A stretch of DNA of 64,000 nucleotides from Gemmatimonadota bacterium (lineage in GTDB: Bacteria > Gemmatimonadota > Gemmatimonadetes > Longimicrobiales > Gaopeijiaceae). The stretch covers positions 84,730 to 148,729 of the forward strand of contig JAJCZZ010000010.1 in NCBI GenBank assembly GCA_029262115.1. Reading direction: 5' to 3'. The translations under genes were made by a program, and so were the position numbers. The number at the start of each line of letters is the position of its first letter. Position 1 is the stretch's first letter. Shown here piece by piece: positions 7,855-15,996 of this stretch. The notes beneath the pieces are model-generated. The model was not told the DNA's origin. It did no database searches and was given only the letters and a program-made list of their open reading frames with translations.

Positions 7855-8454
7855 TCAGAGTTTGGCGGCAGCCATCATCACCGGCTTGGCCCAATCGGGC
7901 ACCTCGTCGAGCGGCACCGAGTGAACGATCGGGCCGTCACGCATGGCGAGGAGCAGGCAAGGCGAGGGAGAGGCGCGTTGCTGTGGGTCGGCCTCCAGCG
8001 AGTTGTCGAAGAGGCGCAACTCGCTCAGGTAGGGGAGGAGCCGGATCAGGTTCTCGCGGCTCGACCGCCAACGTTGTCGGATCCGCTCTTCCGGGATCGC
8101 ATGTCCCCCCTGCAGCACGCGGGCACGTACCCGCTCAATGTGAAGGTCAGCGGAAGCCAGGCCGAGATAAAGGAGGTGCACGTGGATACCCTCCTCGGCC
8201 GCCCCGATCAGCAGGTCGGTCATCGTCCTGCCGCCCAGCGTCGTCTCGAATGCGAAGTCCAGCCCGTCGTCGATGGCCCGGATGAGCGCCTGGCGTCCTC
8301 GCTGCCAGGCCCGGGAGTTGGCCGCATCCAACTCGAGCCCCTGGTCCATGTAGGCACGGGTCAGTTCGTCCGGGTTGTGATAGTCGGCGCCACGCCGGCG
8401 GAGGGCTTCACCGACCACGGACGACTTGCCTGCGCCGTTCACGCCGGCGATCAC
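7855..8454 (-). CDS. Zeta-toxin-like P-loop kinase
   Basis: A 199-residue P-loop protein. The Walker A motif GVNGAGKSS is at the extreme N-terminus, followed by NPDELTRAYMDQG and FETTLGG (about residue 70), the arrangement seen in zeta-toxin/UDP-GlcNAc kinase-like proteins. These phosphorylate small substrates and can block cell-wall synthesis. The start is a GTG at 8454; no better upstream start exists before the stop of the preceding gene. That gene, 26 bases upstream on the same strand, is a Phd/YefM-type antitoxin, so the two form a likely toxin-antitoxin pair. The real substrate is unknown. Confidence 0.7.
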   Translation of the reverse strand: MIAGVNGAGKSSVVGEALRRRGADYHNPDELTRAYMDQGLELDAANSRAWQRGRQALIRAIDDGLDFAFETTLGGRTMTDLLIGAAEEGIHVHLLYLGLASADLHIERVRARVLQGGHAIPEERIRQRWRSSRENLIRLLPYLSELRLFDNSLEADPQQRASPSPCLLLAMRDGPIVHSVPLDEVPDWAKPVMMAAAKL

Positions 8455-8480
8455 GACGACCTCGGCGTGCGGCGCCTCGC

Positions 8481-8873
8481 TCAGCCCTGGCCTCCGGCCT
8501 TGGTCTTGGCGCCGACGCCCTTCCCCGGGGTGCGGGGCTTCACGGCGGCCTCACCCAGCTCTCGGCCGCTCATCGCCAACAGCGCGGCGACTCCGGTTCG
8601 GTGCGCCTCCGTCTGCATACGGGCGACGCGTGCGTCGAACTCCTCCTCGAGCGCCGCCAGGTCCGGCTCCCCGTGTCCGACCATCTCCCGGAACTCGTCG
8701 ACCGGCACCAGCACGGCCTGGGGCTCGCCGTATCTCGTAATCACGACCCGCTCGCCGGCGGCGACCCGCGACAGCACGTCCCCCAGCCGATCCTGAATCT
8801 TCGACGACGAGATCTCGCTGGTTCGCGGTATGACCGGCACCCGCACGGTCGGGGTCTTCGCGCGCTGGCTCAT
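8481..8873 (-). CDS. Phd/YefM-type antitoxin
   Basis: A 130-residue protein starting at ATG 8873, which has a good AGGAG four bases upstream; an earlier in-frame ATG at 8936 lacks one. Residues about 10-70 (SEISSSKIQDRLGDVLSRVA, GERVVITRYGEPQAVLVPVDEF) are the Phd/YefM fold that binds DNA and folds against a toxin. The C-terminal 60 residues form a charged, flexible tail that could be the toxin-neutralising segment. It precedes the zeta-like kinase. Phd-type antitoxins usually pair with Doc or RelE toxins; pairing with a zeta-like kinase is less usual but known. Confidence 0.78.
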   Translation of the reverse strand: MSQRAKTPTVRVPVIPRTSEISSSKIQDRLGDVLSRVAAGERVVITRYGEPQAVLVPVDEFREMVGHGEPDLAALEEEFDARVARMQTEAHRTGVAALLAMSGRELGEAAVKPRTPGKGVGAKTKAGGQG

Positions 8874-9010
8874 GTCGCTCCTGGTAGGAAAGCTGGCTAT
8901 GTTACTGGCACATGTTACGGATGTTCCGTCACACAAGCCAACTGAGTACTCGACTTCTCAGAGGAGGTGCCCAAAAGCGGTGCAAGCGGCTCGACGGTGT
9001 ACTATAGCAA

Positions 9011-9140
9011 ATTGCACAAAAACTTCCATTTGATCCCCGTGCTAGCACAAAAGTTGCGCCGAGACGCCGCTGCCTGCTATCGTCTCGGCTAATCGCAACA
9101 AAACCTCCCGACTGGCCGTCTTGATAGCACGAAAGCGGCA
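9011..9140 (+). promoter_or_regulatory. Four-copy repeat array upstream of the AbiEi-Fic gene
   Basis: Four related units with the core GCACAAAA: 9011-9027 (ATTGCACAAAAACTTCC), 9042-9058 (CTAGCACAAAAGTTGCG), 9091-9109 (AATCGCAACAAAACCTCCC) and 9124-9140 (ATAGCACGAAAGCGGCA). Start-to-start distances are about 31, 49 and 33 bases, close to multiples of a helical turn. The array fills the divergent gap between the Phd antitoxin and the AbiEi-Fic gene. The AbiEi-like domain encoded just downstream is a plausible binder. Confidence 0.55.
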
Positions 9141-9165
9141 GATCCGGCCAGAGGACCGGGGGACC

Positions 9166-10647
9166 ATGGCAAGAAAACGTTTGCACTACGCACCGGTCTT
9201 TCTCAGTACCGACGAGATCACAGCCCAGGTGGCTCGGGGTGTGAAAGCGGGCGAACTCCGCAAGATCGGGCCGCGTCTATACACGCCGCATGTGACGGAC
9301 GACCCGCGGAGCGTGATCCAGCGCAACCTGTGGGAGGTCGTGGGCCTCCTCTTCCCCGGGACCGTGGTCGGATACCGCACTGCCATTGAAGGCGGGCCAT
9401 CGCCGGAGGGTACGGTGAACCTTGTTGGGGGGTATGACCGCCTTGTGAAGCTGCCGGGGCTCATCATCCGCCAGAACAAGGGGCCAGCGCCCCTCGCGGG
9501 CGACCGGCGGTTCATGAGAGGCCTGTGGCTCGCGTCGCGGGCCCGAGCGCTACTGGAGTGCCTACGGCCGTCCCGGACGAGCCAGGCTGGAGCGCGGGGA
9601 CTGCCCCGCGATGAGATCGAGCGGCAGATCGAGCAGATGGCGCGGGTCTCGGGCGAGGATGCCGTGAACCATCTGCGGGACCAGGCCCGTTCCATCGCCC
9701 AAGAACTCGGGGCGCGGTCGGAGTTCGACGAGTTGAACAGCATCGTCGGAGCGATTCTTGGCAGTCGGACCGGGCCCCTGACGTCGCGCATCGCCATCGC
9801 GCGGGCGGCGGGTGAGCCCTACGACCCAGGTCGGCTTGAGCGCTTACAGGAGCTTCATGGCGCGCTCGTGCGGTGGAACGCCTCCCCTCGCACCATGCCA
9901 TACCAGTCGGCGACGGCCTTCAGCAACGCGGCCTTCATAGACGCCTACTTCTCAAACTACATCGAGGGAACCGAGTTCGGCGTCGAAGAGGCAATGGACA
10001 TCGTTTTCGAGGGGCGGATACCGGAACACCAACCAGAGGATGCACATGACGTGCTGGGCACGTTCCAGATCGTGGCGAGCAGGGATGAGATGGGACTCAG
10101 TATGGCGGACGAGCGGGGCGGCTTCGAGGGCCTCGTCCAAACGCTGCGCCGCCGGCACGAGATCATCATGGCGGCCCGCCCTGACAAGCGGCCGGGCGAG
10201 TTCAAGGAGCAGGCGAACTACGCCGGCGCCACGGCCTTCGTCGGACCGGAGCTCGTGCTCGGCACACTGAGTCGTGGCTTCGAGCTGTTTCGTTCGCTGC
10301 AGGAGCCGTTCGCGCGTGCCGCCTTCATGATGTTCCTGATCTCGGAGGTCCATCCGTTCCTGGATGGGAATGGACGGATAGCCCGGATCATGGCCAACGC
10401 CGAGCTCCTGGCCGAAGGCCACCAACGGATCATCATCCCCACGGTGTATCGCGAGGACTACCTCCTGGCACTGCGCTCGTTGATGAGACAGGGCAGGACC
10501 GACCCATTCCTGCGTATGCTGGACCGGGCACAGGAGCTTGTGTCCCGCGTGGACTTCGACGATCTGGGTCAGACGCTGGAGACTCTTCGGGCGGCGAACG
10601 CATTTCTGGAGCCGTCAGAGGGGCGGCTGATCATGCCGCCGATGTAG
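9166..10647 (+). CDS. AbiEi-type winged-helix domain fused to a class II Fic domain
   Basis: A 493-residue protein. Residues about 1-110 (LSTDEITAQVARGVKAGELRK, IGPRLYTPH, then VVGYRTAIEGGPSPEGTVNL) resemble the AbiEi-type antitoxin/transcriptional regulator. The C-terminal half is a Fic domain with an intact active site HPFLDGNGRIAR at residues 396-407, which in this family transfers AMP or similar groups onto target hydroxyls. SNYIEG at 263-268 matches the [S/T]xxxE[G/N] inhibitory helix of class II Fic proteins, so activity is probably self-restrained. ATG 9166 is preferred over an upstream TTG at 9121 because it follows a G-rich site and leaves the repeat array outside the gene. The fusion could be a one-gene toxin-antitoxin. 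Confidence 0.82.
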   Translation: MARKRLHYAPVFLSTDEITAQVARGVKAGELRKIGPRLYTPHVTDDPRSVIQRNLWEVVGLLFPGTVVGYRTAIEGGPSPEGTVNLVGGYDRLVKLPGLIIRQNKGPAPLAGDRRFMRGLWLASRARALLECLRPSRTSQAGARGLPRDEIERQIEQMARVSGEDAVNHLRDQARSIAQELGARSEFDELNSIVGAILGSRTGPLTSRIAIARAAGEPYDPGRLERLQELHGALVRWNASPRTMPYQSATAFSNAAFIDAYFSNYIEGTEFGVEEAMDIVFEGRIPEHQPEDAHDVLGTFQIVASRDEMGLSMADERGGFEGLVQTLRRRHEIIMAARPDKRPGEFKEQANYAGATAFVGPELVLGTLSRGFELFRSLQEPFARAAFMMFLISEVHPFLDGNGRIARIMANAELLAEGHQRIIIPTVYREDYLLALRSLMRQGRTDPFLRMLDRAQELVSRVDFDDLGQTLETLRAANAFLEPSEGRLIMPPM

Positions 10648-10958
10648 CCGTGGCCGCACAAGTCCGACCGACAGTCGACCTGGACATCACGACGATCCGC
10701 GACAACGTCGTCCACGTTCTGTTTATCCGCCACCACTCCCTAGACCCTGGCGATGTTTGGCCACCACAGAGTTACCCGGGCCCCGGCTTCACTGGCGACG
10801 CAGTAGCTTCTCAGGTAGCCACCGCCCCCAGCAGAGCCGGTCGCAGCGCCCCAGTCGGAAGGAAGCCCGCCCCCCCCCGCCGCGTTTCTGCTGCGCAGCG
10901 GTCCCGCGCAGCAGCAAACGCGGCGGCGAAATGCTGCGAACCTTCGCAGCCTTTCGCC
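10648..10958. other. Convergent intergenic gap with stem-loop
   Basis: A 311-base gap between the ends of the Fic gene (plus) and pilC (minus). It contains a long GC-rich hairpin (10877-10926) next to a C8 run. I see no gene: frames that run through it are on the opposite strand to pilC and lack any family. Confidence 0.55.
10877..10926. terminator. GC-rich stem-loop between convergent genes, possible terminator
   Basis: Left arm 10877-10896 and right arm 10906-10926 pair over 20 bases with one bulged base, around a 9-base loop. It lies 33 bases past the pilC stop and about 230 past the Fic stop. There is no T-run on either side (a C/G run sits on the left), so it is not a textbook intrinsic terminator. 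It may still stop or protect transcripts ending here. Confidence 0.45.
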
Positions 10959-12161
10959 CTACTGCACCGCGTTGATCATGTCGAAGATCGGCAGGTACAT
11001 GGCCACGATCATGCCACCGACCACCACGCCGAGCACCACGATCATGATCGGCTCCATGGCCGACAGCAGGGTCTCGACGGCCTGGTCGACCTCCTGGTCG
11101 TAGAAGTCGGCGATCTTCGACAGCATCTCGTCGAGGCCACCGGTCTGCTCGCCCACGTTGATCATCTGGACGACCATGGGGGGGAACACACCCGACTCCT
11201 TCAACGGTCCGGCAATCGTCTCACCACCGGCGATCGACGCCCGCGATCCCATGACGGCGTCGTGAATGACGCGGTTTCCCGCGGTCTTCGCTGTGATCTC
11301 GAGTCCCTCGAGGATCGACACACCCGAAGAGACCAGCGTACCGAGCGTCCGCGTGAAGCGGGCCACGGCGGCCTTGCGCTGCAGGTCGCCGAGAATCGGC
11401 ATGGCCAGCACCAGTCGGTCGATGATGAGTTCGCCGGCGGACGTCTTGTAGAACGCCCGGATTCCCACAACGAAGCCGATCGCCCCGGCCCCCACGGCCC
11501 ACCAGTACGCCTGGAGGAAGGCGCTCATGGCGATGACGACACGCGTCGGCAAAGGGAGTGGGATTCCGGCCGACGCGAACATCGACTGGAAGGTCGGGAT
11601 GACGAAGATCAGGAGGATGACAATCGCGCCGCCGGCCACGGAGAAGATGACGCCCGGGTACACCATGGCGCCTTTGATCTTCCGGACCAGCGCGTCGTTC
11701 TTTTCCAGGAAGGTCGCGAGGCGGAGCAGAATGGTATCGAGGATACCACCCGCTTCACCGGCGGCGACCATATTCACGAAGAGTTCGGTGAAGACCTTGG
11801 GATGCCGGCCCATGGCGTCGGCCAGCGTATGCCCCGACTCCACGTCGTACAGGACCTCCGAAATGGTCTTCCGGAGCGCCACGTTCTCGGTCTGCTCCGC
11901 GAGAATGTCCAGGCTCTGCACGAGCGGCAGCCCGGAGTTGATCATCGTCGCGAACTGACGGGTGAAGATGACGATGTCCCGGGTCTTGATCCCGGTGCCG
12001 AAGGAGAACGAGATCTCCTTCGACTTCTCCCGTACGGATACGGGAATCATCTTCTGTTTATGGAGAAACGCGAGGACGTCATCCTTGCTGGCGAGATCGA
12101 TCTCGCCACTCTGGATGTCTCCGCCCGAGGCCGGTCGTGCGCTGTACGCGAAAGTAGGCAT
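10959..12161 (-). CDS. pilC: Type IV pilus inner-membrane platform protein PilC (GspF family)
   Basis: A 400-residue polytopic protein of the PilC/GspF family, the inner-membrane platform that couples the PilB and PilT motors to pilin insertion and removal. Two T2SSF domains are visible (about residues 65-190 and 270-390), each with the conserved pattern FTRQFATMINSGLPLVQSL / FTRTLGTLVSSGVSILEGL and GEAGGILDT / GEQTGGLDEM. Transmembrane segments lie near 168-190, 217-240 and 370-392. It is the last gene of pilB-pilT-pilC. The 87-base gap from pilT contains a small hairpin (GGCACC at 12231 with GGTGCC at 12242). No pilin gene is present here. Confidence 0.95.
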   Translation of the reverse strand: MPTFAYSARPASGGDIQSGEIDLASKDDVLAFLHKQKMIPVSVREKSKEISFSFGTGIKTRDIVIFTRQFATMINSGLPLVQSLDILAEQTENVALRKTISEVLYDVESGHTLADAMGRHPKVFTELFVNMVAAGEAGGILDTILLRLATFLEKNDALVRKIKGAMVYPGVIFSVAGGAIVILLIFVIPTFQSMFASAGIPLPLPTRVVIAMSAFLQAYWWAVGAGAIGFVVGIRAFYKTSAGELIIDRLVLAMPILGDLQRKAAVARFTRTLGTLVSSGVSILEGLEITAKTAGNRVIHDAVMGSRASIAGGETIAGPLKESGVFPPMVVQMINVGEQTGGLDEMLSKIADFYDQEVDQAVETLLSAMEPIMIVVLGVVVGGMIVAMYLPIFDMINAVQ

Positions 12162-12248
12162 AGTTCCTTAGTTGCGTCTCCCTTGGGGGGGCGTCAACCC
12201 CGGAGCGGTCTCACGCGAGCCCGCCCCACGGGCACCTCACGGGTGCCT

Positions 12249-13367
12249 CTACATGTTTCCTGGCACGGGCTCGCCCACCGCCCGAAGCAGTTCAGACGGA
12301 TCTCCCGACCGCTTGAGCGCTTCTTCGAGCGTGACCTCGCCTTTCATGTACAGAAGCTGCAGGGCGTCGTTCATGGTCTGCATGCCATGCTTCTTTCCGG
12401 CCTGCATGAGTGAGTAGATCTGGTGGATCTTCTCGTCGCGGATGACAGCACGAATGGCCGGGGTGCAGATCATGATCTCCGTGGCAGCCACCCGACCCCT
12501 GCCCTTCGCCTTCGGCAGGAGCGTCTGCGTCAGGACACCCTCGAGCACGAAGGCCAGCTGCGCGCGGATCTGAGCCTGCTGATGCGACGGGAAAGCATCG
12601 ACGATTCGGTTGATCGACTCGGCGGCCGAGTTCGTGTGCAAGGTCGCGAAGACGAGGTGGCCGGTCTCGGCAATGGTGAGCGCAGCCGAGATCGTTTCCA
12701 GGTCACGCATCTCCCCGATCAGGACGATGTCGGGGTCCTGCCGGAGGGCGTATTTCAGCGCGGCGGTGAAGCTCTTCGTATCCGCCCCGACCTCCCGCTG
12801 GTTGATCATGCAGTTGTGATGGCGGTGGATGAACTCGATCGGGTCCTCGATCGTGATGATGTGACCCTTTCGCTCCCGGTTCACCTTGTCGACCATCGCG
12901 GCCAGCGTCGTGGATTTGCCCGACCCGGTCGGCCCGGTCACGAGCACCAGGCCACGGGGCCGCTCGGCCAATTTGTTGACGATCGGCGGCAGGCCGAGCT
13001 TCTCGATGGAGATGATCTCGTAGGGGATCTGCCGGATGGCCATGGCCACGCAGCCACGCTGCTTGTACACGTTGCCGCGGAAACGCGACAGGTTCTGCAC
13101 GCCGAACGAGAAATCGAGCTCGTCCTCCGTCTCGAAGCGCTTCTTCTGGTTCTCCGTCAGGATCGAATACGCCAGCGAAAGGGAGTCCTTCGGCGTGAGG
13201 ACCTGACCGGTTTTGGAGTTCTGTAGATCCCCGTCGATGCGCAGTTTGGCCGGATTGCCCACGGTGACGTGGAGGTCGGACGCTCCCCGCTGGATCATCT
13301 CCTGGAGAAGGAGACGTAGACTGATCTCCTGCTGCTGGGGAGGTGCGGGAGCTGCTGGCTGGTTCAT
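12249..13367 (-). CDS. pilT: Twitching motility ATPase PilT
   Basis: A 372-residue hexameric retraction ATPase. Visible motifs are Walker A GPTGSGKST (about residue 145), the Asp box (IEDPIEFIH), Walker B (DPDIVLIGEMRDLET), the His box (GHLVFATLHTNSA) and the PilT-specific C-terminal AIRAVIRDEKIHQIYSLMQ segment needed for retraction. It powers pilus depolymerisation, giving twitching and, together with ComEA, DNA uptake. It lies between pilB (18-base gap) and pilC on the same strand, probably one transcript. Confidence 0.97.
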   Translation of the reverse strand: MNQPAAPAPPQQQEISLRLLLQEMIQRGASDLHVTVGNPAKLRIDGDLQNSKTGQVLTPKDSLSLAYSILTENQKKRFETEDELDFSFGVQNLSRFRGNVYKQRGCVAMAIRQIPYEIISIEKLGLPPIVNKLAERPRGLVLVTGPTGSGKSTTLAAMVDKVNRERKGHIITIEDPIEFIHRHHNCMINQREVGADTKSFTAALKYALRQDPDIVLIGEMRDLETISAALTIAETGHLVFATLHTNSAAESINRIVDAFPSHQQAQIRAQLAFVLEGVLTQTLLPKAKGRGRVAATEIMICTPAIRAVIRDEKIHQIYSLMQAGKKHGMQTMNDALQLLYMKGEVTLEEALKRSGDPSELLRAVGEPVPGNM

Positions 13368-13385
13368 TGAATGTCCTTGGCGGAT

Positions 13386-15104
13386 CTAGTCGGAGACCGC
13401 GGTCTCCTTGATGAGTTCTTCGAGTGTGGTGACGCCCCGCTCGACCTTCTTCATGCCGTCCTCGCGAAGAGTCAGCATGCCTTCCGACCGCGCGAGCTCA
13501 CGGATGTCGTCGGTCCCCATCTCAGCCATGATCGCCTTACGGAGCGATGTGCTCATGATCATGACCTCGTAGAAGCCGCACCGGCCCTTGTATCCGGTGC
13601 CGCCGCAATGGTCGCATCCCTCGCCCCGATAGAACGTGTGCTTTGCGGCCCACTCCAGGGGAAGCTTCGCGGCCGTAAAGTACTCCTCGTCGTACGTCGC
13701 CTCGGCCTTGCAGTGCTTGCAGATCCGTCGGGCCAGTCGCTGGGCGGTGAGGAGGTTGAGCGCCGAGGCGACGTTGAACGGCTCCAACCCCATGTCGATG
13801 AGCCGGGTGATGGTCGAAGGGGTGTCGTTGGTGTGCAGCGTCGACAGCACGAGGTGACCGGTGAGCGCTGCCTTGATGGCGATCCCGCCCGTTTCGATGT
13901 CACGAATCTCGCCCAACATGATGATGTTGGGGTCCTGTCGTAGAAAGGCCTTCAGCGCCGCCGCGAAGGTCATCCCGATCTCGCTGCGGACCAGCACCTG
14001 GTTGATGCCATAGAGGTTGAACTCGACCGGGTCCTCGGCCGTCATGATGTTGGTGTCGATCGTGTTGATCTGGGACAGAGCGGAGTACAGCGTGGTGGTC
14101 TTCCCGGAACCCGTCGGGCCCGTGACCAGGACCATCCCGTAGGGGCGACCGATAGCCCACATGAAGTCCTTTTCGGCCTTCGGCTCGAAGCCGAAGGTGG
14201 TCAGGTCGAACGTCAGATTTCCCTTATCGAGAATCCGGAGCACGATCTTCTCGCCGAAGATCACGGGCAGAACCGAGACGCGGAAGTCCACGACCTTGTT
14301 CTTCATCTTCAGCTTGATGCGCCCGTCCTGAGGCACCCGCCGTTCCGCGATGTTCAGATCCGCGATGATCTTCACGCGGGACGTGAGCGCCGCCTTCATC
14401 TTGTACGGCGGCTTCATGACCTCGATGAGGGACCCGTCGATCCGGTATCGGATCCGGATCTCCTTCTCAAACGGCTCGATGTGGATGTCGGATACGCCCT
14501 TGAGCACGGCGTCGGTCAGCAATCCGTTGATGAACCTGACCACGGGGGCCGAATCGATTTCGGCAGCAAGCGCGGACTGTTCCTCGTCGTCCTGCTCCTC
14601 GATGAGCTCGACATCCTCGTCGCCCCACTGGTCGAGGAGCTCGGCCATCTGGGCGTCTTCCGTCCCACCGTAGTAGCCCTCCAGATGCTTGCGGAGGGTA
14701 TACTCCCCGACGATGACCGGCTCGATGTCCAGCTTGGTGATGAACTTCAGGTCGTCGATGGCGCTGAAGTCCGTGGGGTTCGTCATGGCCACGGTCAGCA
14801 TGCGTCCGACGCGCCGCAAGGGCAGCACGAGATGCTTGTTCGCCACCTCCGGCGGAATGAGCCTGAGGATCTTCTCGTCGACCTTGATCTTCTCGAGGTC
14901 GACGGCCGGAACCCGGTACTGCTTGGCCAGCATGCGGGTCAACTCTTCTTCCTGCACGAAGCCCAGCTTCACGAGCGCATAGCCGATCCGGGTCCGGCTG
15001 GACCGGGCCTCGGCCAGCCCTTCCTTGAGCTGGTCCTCGGTAATCAGTCCTTCACGGACGAAGAGATCGCCAAGACGAACTTCCTGGGCGGCCTTCACTG
15101 ACAT
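13386..15104 (-). CDS. pilB: Type IV pilus assembly ATPase PilB (GspE family)
   Basis: A 572-residue extension ATPase. The N-terminal 150 residues are the T2SSE_N/MshEN region (LGDLFVREGLITEDQLKEGL and following). The C-terminal AAA-like domain has Walker A GPTGSGKTT, Walker B LRQDPNIIMLGEIRDIET, the His box TGHLVLSTLHTND and a tetracysteine zinc site (CKHC, then CDHC with downstream Gly-rich CGFYEV). It polymerises pilin. As the first gene of the pil operon it is preceded by a 143-base gap to comEA. On the minus strand that gap contains TTGTAG and TATTCT 18 bases apart, a weak sigma-70-like pair. Confidence 0.96.
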   Translation of the reverse strand: MSVKAAQEVRLGDLFVREGLITEDQLKEGLAEARSSRTRIGYALVKLGFVQEEELTRMLAKQYRVPAVDLEKIKVDEKILRLIPPEVANKHLVLPLRRVGRMLTVAMTNPTDFSAIDDLKFITKLDIEPVIVGEYTLRKHLEGYYGGTEDAQMAELLDQWGDEDVELIEEQDDEEQSALAAEIDSAPVVRFINGLLTDAVLKGVSDIHIEPFEKEIRIRYRIDGSLIEVMKPPYKMKAALTSRVKIIADLNIAERRVPQDGRIKLKMKNKVVDFRVSVLPVIFGEKIVLRILDKGNLTFDLTTFGFEPKAEKDFMWAIGRPYGMVLVTGPTGSGKTTTLYSALSQINTIDTNIMTAEDPVEFNLYGINQVLVRSEIGMTFAAALKAFLRQDPNIIMLGEIRDIETGGIAIKAALTGHLVLSTLHTNDTPSTITRLIDMGLEPFNVASALNLLTAQRLARRICKHCKAEATYDEEYFTAAKLPLEWAAKHTFYRGEGCDHCGGTGYKGRCGFYEVMIMSTSLRKAIMAEMGTDDIRELARSEGMLTLREDGMKKVERGVTTLEELIKETAVSD

Positions 15105-15247
15105 CTGGGAGCCGTCCTGCTCGGGAAATGCCGGGAGAGCGCCCCTGCGGGCACCTCGGTAAGAATACGCCGTGAGCCAGCCGCCCTACAAGTCGCTTGA
15201 CGACATCCGTTTCCACCGCCTCGTCCACACTGCTCGGGGCGGCGCTT

Positions 15248-15946
15248 CTACCGCACGACTACGCTTGCGCGGATCCGCCCCAGCGTGGCGGGCCCGATCC
15301 CGCTCACGGCCAGGAGGTCATCGACCCGCTGAAACGGTGACCGAAGCCGATGGGCGGCAATTCGTTCGGCCAGGGCGGGGCCGATGCCCGGCAGCCGTTG
15401 GAGTTCCTCGACCGTCGCCCGGTTCAGGTCCAGCGCCGCGGCGTCCGTCTGCCTCGGCCGGCGCGACCGGTCCGACCTCTCGGCCGCCGACGGCCGAGAG
15501 CCCACCGAAGGCCGACGCTCCACCGCTCGGCTCGGCCGGGCCGCGGGGGCGATCGCCTCGAGGTGCGGTCGAATCTTCCGGAGGGTGGCATCACCGATGC
15601 CCGCGACCCGCGTCAGATCGTCGACCCGCTGAAAGGGTCCGTCGCGCTCCCTGGACGTGATGATTGCGCTCGCGGTGGATGGACCGATCCCCGGCAGACG
15701 GTCGAGCAGCTCCGCCCCCGCCGTGTTCAGGTCGACGCGTTCGCCCGGTGACAGCGGCTCCGAGCGCCGCGCCGCCGCCTCCGTCAGATCCTGGCTCTCA
15801 GCGAGCAGGGCTCCCACGGTATCGGCCGCCACCCCCTCCAGACGGACCGCACGGTCCTGACTCGACTGCCACCCCCATCGGACGGAGCTGAGCGCGAGCA
15901 GGACGATCGCGGCGCGGCGGAACGCTCGGGCGTCGGTCGGATTCAT
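15248..15946 (-). CDS. comEA: ComEA-like protein with two helix-hairpin-helix domains
   Basis: A 232-residue protein with one N-terminal membrane segment (IVLLALSSVRWGW) and two tandem ComEA-type helix-hairpin-helix units: LNTAGAELLDRLPGIGPSTA (from residue 73) and LNRATVEELQRLPGIGPALA (from residue 174), each followed by a PFQRVDDL... GIG repeat. An Arg/Pro/Ser-rich linker separates them. ComEA binds incoming DNA in the periplasm during transformation; most have one such unit, so two in tandem is unusual. ATG 15946 is 50 bases downstream of the sprA stop, suggesting a shared transcript, and the pilus motor genes follow on the same strand. Confidence 0.88.
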   Translation of the reverse strand: MNPTDARAFRRAAIVLLALSSVRWGWQSSQDRAVRLEGVAADTVGALLAESQDLTEAAARRSEPLSPGERVDLNTAGAELLDRLPGIGPSTASAIITSRERDGPFQRVDDLTRVAGIGDATLRKIRPHLEAIAPAARPSRAVERRPSVGSRPSAAERSDRSRRPRQTDAAALDLNRATVEELQRLPGIGPALAERIAAHRLRSPFQRVDDLLAVSGIGPATLGRIRASVVVR

Positions 15947-15996
15947 GGTCCCGGACCGTCGCGCGAGGTCGGGGCCTCCTCCATGGCCCGAAGGGG

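Noticed and set aside
10650..12413. 587-codon plus-strand frame over pilC
   Set aside because: Antisense to a clear PilC gene, His/Asp/Arg-rich with no domain; a GC-bias artefact.
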